Of a stretch of 64,000 nucleotides of DNA, positions 57,481 to 64,000 are shown piece after piece. The position numbers and the translations under genes were made by a program. The first letter of the stretch is position 1. The number at the start of each line of letters is the position of its first letter. The DNA is from Glycine soja (Eukaryota > Streptophyta > Magnoliopsida > Fabales > Fabaceae). The notes under the pieces are model-generated. The model did not search any database. It saw only the letters and a list, made by a program, of their open reading frames with translations, and was not told where the DNA came from. The stretch covers positions 7,055,261 through 7,119,260 of the forward strand of contig NC_041002.1 of the NCBI RefSeq assembly GCF_004193775.1. The letters are read 5' to 3'.

Positions 57481-58080
57481 CATAATTTTGGTCATTGAGA
57501 ATGTTTTTAATTTTTAGGCTTTATAATTTTGATTCTCCTATAATTTTAAATATGTGATTTTAATTCCCTATTTCTAAATCAAGATATCATTAGTTAATCA
57601 TCCAAAGTTAAACATTAAATTTCATGTGGCATATTAGTGTCGATGTCTTATGTAAGCAGTTGACATGATACTTATGGTACAATAAATTAAATAAAGTAAA
57701 AAAAATAAAAACTAAAAAGGGTCTCAATAAGAGTTAAACTCATGATATTTTATTCAAAGAAAATAATAAATCGCTAAATCACTTATTTTGTTTAGTTAAT
57801 TTTATAAATAATATTTTACATGCATCATTAATCAAGAGTTATTATTTTTTTCACTTTATTTAACCTCTTATTACATAAATGTCACATTAACAGACTAAGT
57901 ATCACACTAATACTAATACATCGTATCAAAGTCAACATTTAACTTTGAATGTGAACTAATAATTAACGACGAAATGATCAAAAATTATTTATTCTAAAAA
58001 ATAGAAAAATTAAATGTCTTGATTTATAAATAAGGGACCAAAATTATAAATTTAAAATGATAAACGAACCAAAATTATAA
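57481..58080. mobile_element. Inverted-repeat (foldback/MITE-like) element of about 600 bp
   Basis: The left end has ATAATTTTGGTC and the right end its inverse (GACCAAAATTAT at about 58036 and GAACCAAAATTAT at about 58066). Further in, AAATCAAGA, CAAAGTTAAA and a GTTGACAT-like phrase appear in mirror-image positions, so pairing covers most of the length. No coding sequence. Related half-elements occur near 47.3 and 63.4 kb. Confidence 0.6.
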
Positions 58081-58754
58081 TTTAATATAATTTTTTATAA
58101 CAATAATAAGCATCAGTATTTAAGATAAATTATTAAGCATTTATTATTCTTCTCAATAATTTTCTAGTAAATATGTATAATAAAAGTACTACTACATTTT
58201 TGCTAAGGAACGTTAGAAAGGGCTAAAGTAAAGGGGGGGAAAAATTGGATGTTTTAAGATAAGTGAAGTGAAGCCCAAGATTCGCGGACACAGATCCACA
58301 TAGGGATTTGAAAGAGAGAGATCCGCGTCGCAGTTAATGTTTCGGATCAGAGACTGGGACGTACGGACAAACCAAACCATTGTAATCTCCGAATTCTTTC
58401 TCTCTCTCTCTCTCTTAGTCAATTTACGTTAACACCCCTCCCATGTACCTCTGTTCTTGCTCTCCATTTTCAATTGTCCTTCTGACTAAAATGTCATTTC
58501 AGTCTAGAAAACACATGTTAGTATGCTATATTATCTCGTTAATTAATTTAATAGCTGGATAATGAATGAACTAAAAACAAAATTAAGTTAAATTATCTAT
58601 AAAAAAAACTAAGCTAAATTTAAATTATCGCTAATTCCGTAAAATAGTTTAAAATAACTTTGTATCATAAATTAAAAATATAATTTACTTGTTCAAAATG
58701 ATTTATTTAATGTGACTTTTAATTATCATAAATTGTATACATTTAATTTTTGGG
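58081..58754. other. Intergenic DNA with a CT run
   Basis: A moderately GC-rich patch at 58250-58380, a (CT)9 run at about 58399-58417, then AT-rich sequence. The patch could be an old promoter or transposon piece; no gene follows. Confidence 0.35.
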
Positions 58755-59708
58755 TTAAATATATTTTTCATACCTGAAAAATAGATCATTTTTAATTTAC
58801 TATCTAAAATTCACTTTTGATAATTTGTGTACTTAAAAAAAATTATGTTTTAATGTAATATTTGTCGTTAGTTTCATTCTAATGATATGACAAATGAAGT
58901 GTTACGCCGTCAAGCCTAATGACACGTACCAAAAAATTCATCATTCTCACATCTCATTCAACCCTTTTCTCTCCCCTCTCGTTAAATCCACCTACATCGT
59001 CATAATTGGATCAAATTCTTCTTCAAGCGCCTCCATTATCCACTACAGTCATCGCTACCATCATCGCCAATAGCGCCCCACCATCGCCTCCCTCCTATCC
59101 TACTCCTCCTTCACAATCCACACTTGGCCCCGTCGCCTCACCCTTCTTCATCCTTCCACCACCACCCAAGCAAGTTCATCTTCTTCGTCCTTCCATAGCC
59201 AACCCTCCTTTGCGCATAATCATGACCCCACCACAACCCTCTACCATACTAGGTCGGTGTGCGTGCGACAACTACCACCAACATCATCATTGTGCGTCAT
59301 CGCCATGGCATTGTTTGTGATCTCCTCAACGTGTGAGGTGTTGACGTGGACAAGGCAGGAGTTGAGGTCAGCCGCGAGGTGATCGACAGACCCAAGACAA
59401 AGGATTAGGTGATAGGAGCGAAGGCGGTGTTGAGTGGCACAAGGGACGTAAGCGAGCGAGTGGAGGAGCAAAGTGGCAAACTAGAGCACAACTGCTCGAT
59501 CTTGCCAAGAGGAAGTCACATTTTCTTTTTTAATATTATTAGTTAATAAAATATAATAATTAATTTTTTTTAAATAATAAATAATGATATATGACTTTAA
59601 TTTGTTAACGTGTCAAGTGATTAGACTTAATGATATGATACTATATGCTACGTCATTACTTAACAAAATAAGACTAATTGCATATATTACATTGAAAAAT
59701 ATATTTAA
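58755..59708. mobile_element. Inverted-repeat element with GC-rich cargo (954 bp)
   Basis: The left end TTAAATATATTTTTCA (58755-58770) is exactly inverted at 59693-59708. Inside, both arms are AT-rich with a similar phrase order in mirror image. The centre (about 58975-59520) is much richer in G+C and C-rich on the plus strand. It contains a proline-rich open frame at 59006-59320 (104 aa) without recognisable domain. The contrast suggests a non-autonomous DNA element that captured foreign sequence, but this is inference. Confidence 0.55.
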
Positions 59709-62700
59709 GTCATTTTTTATTATAAATTTTAGTAATATAAAATAAATATTTATCACTATTCATTTTATATACTAAATTCTATTGCTACCCACCCTATATA
59801 AAAAGCTACCGTTCGATATTTTTCTTAGCGATTCACAAGTAAATTCATAGCGTTGTGATTTTTTCTTTTCCGCGATAAGTTATTATAATAGAAGGTAATT
59901 TCTCTTTTAATAAACAATATTTAAATACGATTAAGATTATATTTGTTTTTACGTATCATTGATTAAATGAATAGATCAACTGAAATTATTATAAATTAAT
60001 TATCTCAAATTCAAATCTTAAGAATTTAATTACACTAAAACTCATAAAAGAAAGTTTTTTCACCATTAATAGGTGTGCTTAGCTCAAACTTAAATATAAT
60101 GAATCAAATCTAAATTTTCCGCATCGATCTTCTAACATCTATTGTTAAACAATTTCTTTAAATATGATATTCAGTTAAAAAAAAAACTAAGAATCTAATT
60201 TGAGATGGGTAATTTTTTTTGTTGTTGCAAATTACATATTTTTTTCTCACATGTTTGATTTAACGGAAGGAGTTAATATCTTATAGTGTGGTAAATAGAA
60301 TTTGAACCCTTATTTATTAATGAAAATGTCTACATTTAATATGTGATAGTGACTCAAATAATTTTTCTTCTTCAAAGAAATGCTCGTAAGAAAAGAAAAA
60401 AAAATGTAATTTCAAGCAGAAAATAATCCTAACTCGACACATTGACAAAAACAAATATTTTCCATTTGGGGCGGTGGTCCCGACAGCCGGGGAAGTAGAG
60501 GATGTTATAAAAAAATAAAAATAAATAAATTTGTTTTGATACGAGAGGTTTTTGAATTTGAATTTGAATTGAATAGAATAAAATTTAGATATTATTTTTC
60601 GTTTAATATTAATATTTATATCAATAACTATTAATTTTATTTTCGTAATTAAATTTGAAAGTAATTATCGATATAAAATATCAATATTAATTAAAAAAAT
60701 GCCAACAATATTTATCGTACTGTGTTTAAGTTACTATTGCACAATTTCTTACAATTCAATTTTTTTATTCAAGTGTTAAAATATTCAAGCACTTAGTTTT
60801 TAGGATTTTTAAGAGCCTTTTATTTTTGCTGCAAAACTAGCATTATCGGTAAGTAAAACTTTAAAAAATAATCTAATTATTTAGTTTTTTACGTTTGTAA
60901 ACAAATATAATTTCTTTAAAAACAATACTATTTCACCGCATACATAAAATCATTAAATTTAACTATATTATGAGAAATCTCGGTCATTACAATTTACAAA
61001 TAAAGTTAAATTTAAAAATTTTAATCTATTTATAATTTATCCCAAAGAAGAAAAACCGGGGACTGTTAAAAAACAATTTGATCTTTAACAAAAGTTAAAA
61101 AAGAAAAAAAATCAGAGATTTTAAAATATATACTATCTTTTTAATCCTAAATTTTTATAATTTCTATTTTTAGTTTCTAACTTATTTTTATCTGTTTTTA
61201 GTCTTTTATTTATTTTTTATTTCATTAGTTTTAATTTTTTTTATCCTTACTTTTAGTCTCTAATAAAGACAAGTAAGAACCCCAAAAAAAATAACAAGAA
61301 TAAAAAAAATAAAAAATTAGAATCTAAAATAAAAAATTTAAAAATTCAAGAGTTAAAAAAATAATTAATTCAATTTTAAATAGATTGTAAATTAGTTATG
61401 TGAGGAAAGAGATGTGCTTGGACATGTGACACCCACCAAAACGTGGCATGCTTTGTGGTGTTGCAATGTGACAGCTATTGACTTGCTATAGTTGAATTGA
61501 CATGTCGACTTTTGTGGATGATGATTGTATATGTGTGTATGTACTATATACCTACCTTTTTTTTAACTGAGAATTTCACATTGCAGAATTTCAAGTGTAC
61601 ACCAGCAACTCTAATTTTGACGAAGAGAAATGATAGTAATATAGTGTTACACACATTTGTTGACATATATATATATATATTAATTAAAATTTATTAAGAA
61701 ATAAAGTTTAATGAATCTTACTTCTTATTTAATGAACTCTATTTGTAATTTTAATAACTTTTAAAAATAATTGAAAGTATGTTAAAAAAATGTGTTACTA
61801 ATCTTATTTTCTAAAATCATTAAAAAAAAGTTGCTACTATCCCTCCATATGTCACTATATTTGAAGTCTTAATCTATACTATATATGCATAACTACGTAC
61901 TTCAAGGTTTCGATTTTGTTATCAAATCGTTTTCAATCGTTTCCATATGAAACATATATAAGTTTGACAATTTCTTCTTTGTTGGTAGTGGTAAACGTAT
62001 TTTGATTTTTCAATCTTTACTATTTAAAAGTATTCAACTAATAATTTCACATTCTACGAATATGAGTTGACATAAGAAACAAAGAATTTTCTGTAAAAAA
62101 AAACAAAAACTAACAAAGAATTCAAAATTAATTCACATCTTTTTTATAGATGTAAATTTAATTCCTTATGGCGCTATTAAAATCTTGCGGTTTAGACTTA
62201 TGTAATAATTTGGATAGGTAGACTTGTTTTAACAACCTAACATACTATTAATAATGTCCTGTTCAATATTATTACATATTTCTCTTCATTCTACTGCTTT
62301 TTAGGCTGAATGTTACTTTTGTTGCTATATTATATTTTAGTTTTATTTTAATACATTAAGTTTTAAAAGTTTATTTTATTTTTTTATGTTTTTAAAAGTT
62401 TTATTTTAGTCCATTAAGTTTTAAAAGTTTTACTTCGATCTTTTTTATTTTTAAAAGTTTCATTTTAATCTTTTATAATTTTTTAAAGTTTTATTTTAAT
62501 TATTTCTTATGATTTTCATTAGCAAAGGTTAGTGTGACAGTAACTTTAAATTTTGAAATAATTAATTTAAAATAGCGACAACTAAAAATCATCATTATTT
62601 TTCTAAAATGCATTTAACAAACCTATTTTTTTAATTTTCATCATCTTTTTCTGCAAACACTATAGTCACCACAACATAAACAATGTAACCACCGTCCACT

Positions 62701-64000
62701 CAAACAAATAAGCTAATAAACTATCATTTCTTTTGTTCTATTTTTATAATAACTAATTACTTTCTTAACTTGTTCTTTTGGAATTTTTATTGTGATAGGA
62801 TTATGTTAGGCTTGTGGGTAGAATGATGGATATTAATCCATAATTTGATGTCTTTTTTTTAGTACAGTCATATTAGAAATTTTACTACTATTTGCCTATG
62901 TAATGAATGAAATTTTACGTTTAATTATGAATGTACGTTTTTAATTCACAAAAGTGTCGTGAATCATTTTGTTATTAAGCTATCTGATGGGAACTAAAGT
63001 GTCATTGCGTAATAACATATTAGCAAGAAATTTGGAAGAAGAAGCTTCTTCTCAAAATAGCCAAAAATATAAAATTCAACATTTTAAAAAAGTTTCATTG
63101 ACATTTTAATCCAAAACACCATTGGTTGACATGGAATGTTGCCTTGCACACATGAATCTATCATGTGGACCTTCATGTGTCACATATACACTCATTATTA
63201 AGGAAAATAGAGATAAGTTAATTATTTGACTAAATTTTTAGTATATTTGCACATTTGTGGACTAAATTATTTATTTCCATAATACAAGGACTAAATTATT
63301 TATTGACCATTTACCCTAAAAAATAAGTGACTATAACATTGATTAAAAATTAATTTCATGTCACATCACTAAATTTGGATCACATCAAGTTAATTTTTTC
63401 ATCGGTCAACATTTTGAATTTGACAAAAGGACTAAAATGACAAATTTTACCTAACGGGAGGATTAAATGTCTTTAATTTAAAATAAGAAGATTAAAATTG
63501 TGTATTTTGAAAAATATAATGACTAAATATCTATATTTTAAAATATAAAGACCGAACTTACAAACTTTAAAAAATAAAAGGATCAAAATTACATTTAAGT
63601 CTTTATATAATATCAACTTTTGTGTTTATCTTTCGTTACTAATCATTTATTATATTTCAAATTTTCCTCTTTTTTTTTTCTGTACACACTGCTATACAAT
63701 TTCTCTTTAAAAAGTTATATCATTTCCACATTCTTGCATCAAAATATCACATATTTTCTCACGATAAAATAATATGAGATAATTTTTTTAGAGAGAGAGA
63801 AATAATATGAGATATCTTAGTATTTTATATGTTGGATATTATATATAATGTATGCAGATTTGTTCAGTCGTACATTGTTCGATTCAGGTAATATTCAGAC
63901 ATTATATTTCCTCTCACTTGAAGTAAAATAGAATGTTGCCAATGCCATGTGTAGTAGTGTTACTGAATGGAGTTACTAGTCTAACTTTTACAAAAACGTA
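59709..64000. other. AT-rich, gene-poor region to the window edge
   Basis: No gene could be supported. 59815-59880 has a leader-like patch. 61140-61380 is a T-rich then A-rich low-complexity tract. 63190-63620 is dispersed repeat sequence with recurring GGACTAAA, GGATTAAA and GACTAAAT phrases, as in the inverted-repeat family at 57481. Confidence 0.4.
62330..62510. repeat. Degenerate short tandem repeat, unit about 30-45 bp
   Basis: The phrase ATTAAGTTTTAAAAGTTT or variants recurs about five times with TTTTATTTTA spacers. Units vary in length and match imperfectly. Confidence 0.65.

Noticed and set aside
59006..59320. Proline-rich 104-aa open frame as a host gene
   Set aside because: It has no intron or exon support or known domain, and it lies inside an inverted-repeat element; treated as transposon cargo.

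Overview
The window is AT-rich plant nuclear DNA, most likely from a legume and probably soybean (Glycine) or a close relative. This rests on genes with spliceable introns, tRNA-derived SINEs, nested Ty1/copia, Ty3/gypsy, LINE, hAT and Mutator relics, and clusters of the palindrome TAATCGATTA that I associate with soybean LTRs. The species call is inference. There are no bacterial-type operons, CRISPR arrays, rRNA or recognisable tRNA genes.

Three host genes can be built exon by exon with consistent splice phases. (1) 10381-13274 (+) has seven exons and encodes a 355-aa DUF155/RMND1-family protein of the mitochondrial RETARDED ROOT GROWTH type. (2) 15424-17782 (-) has three exons and encodes a 180-aa DUF538 protein. 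(3) 30922-35956 (-) has six exons and encodes a 314-aa plastid-type chorismate mutase of the shikimate pathway. They look like independent housekeeping genes rather than a cluster.

Layout. 1-546 is the edge of an LTR-type repeat. About 547-8917 is a degenerate hAT transposon split by a foldback-type insertion (about 1640-2915) and a 4.2-kb LTR-like insertion (3174-7366); the latter carries a second gypsy fragment. About 8930-9530 is a Mutator-like transposase relic. 10.3-18.1 kb holds the first two genes and a MITE. 18.1-21.1 kb is AT-rich with long microsatellites. 21.1-29.2 kb is a LINE on the minus strand, split by a copia element with both LTRs (21870-26129) and by an ATCGAT-rich repeat (27559 to about 28720). 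30.9-36 kb is chorismate mutase, with SINE insertions in two introns. 36.2-38.2 kb contains tandem exon-like cassettes, 39.27-40.9 kb a roughly 280-bp AT-rich tandem array, and 41.88 kb a Helitron-like 3' end. The rest, about 42-64 kb, is gene-poor. It holds a possible Mutator relic, a 1031-bp solo LTR with a perfect target duplication (49992-51022), two LINE RNase H fragments, inverted-repeat elements and simple repeats.

I found no convincing new multi-gene system. The most unusual signal is the phased arrangement of TAATCGATTA palindromes: pairs 20-21 bp apart, repeated every 91-92 bp in one solo LTR, with an echo in an unrelated-looking insertion 22 kb away. Second is the set of open-frame, splice-bordered 69-nt cassettes upstream of chorismate mutase.
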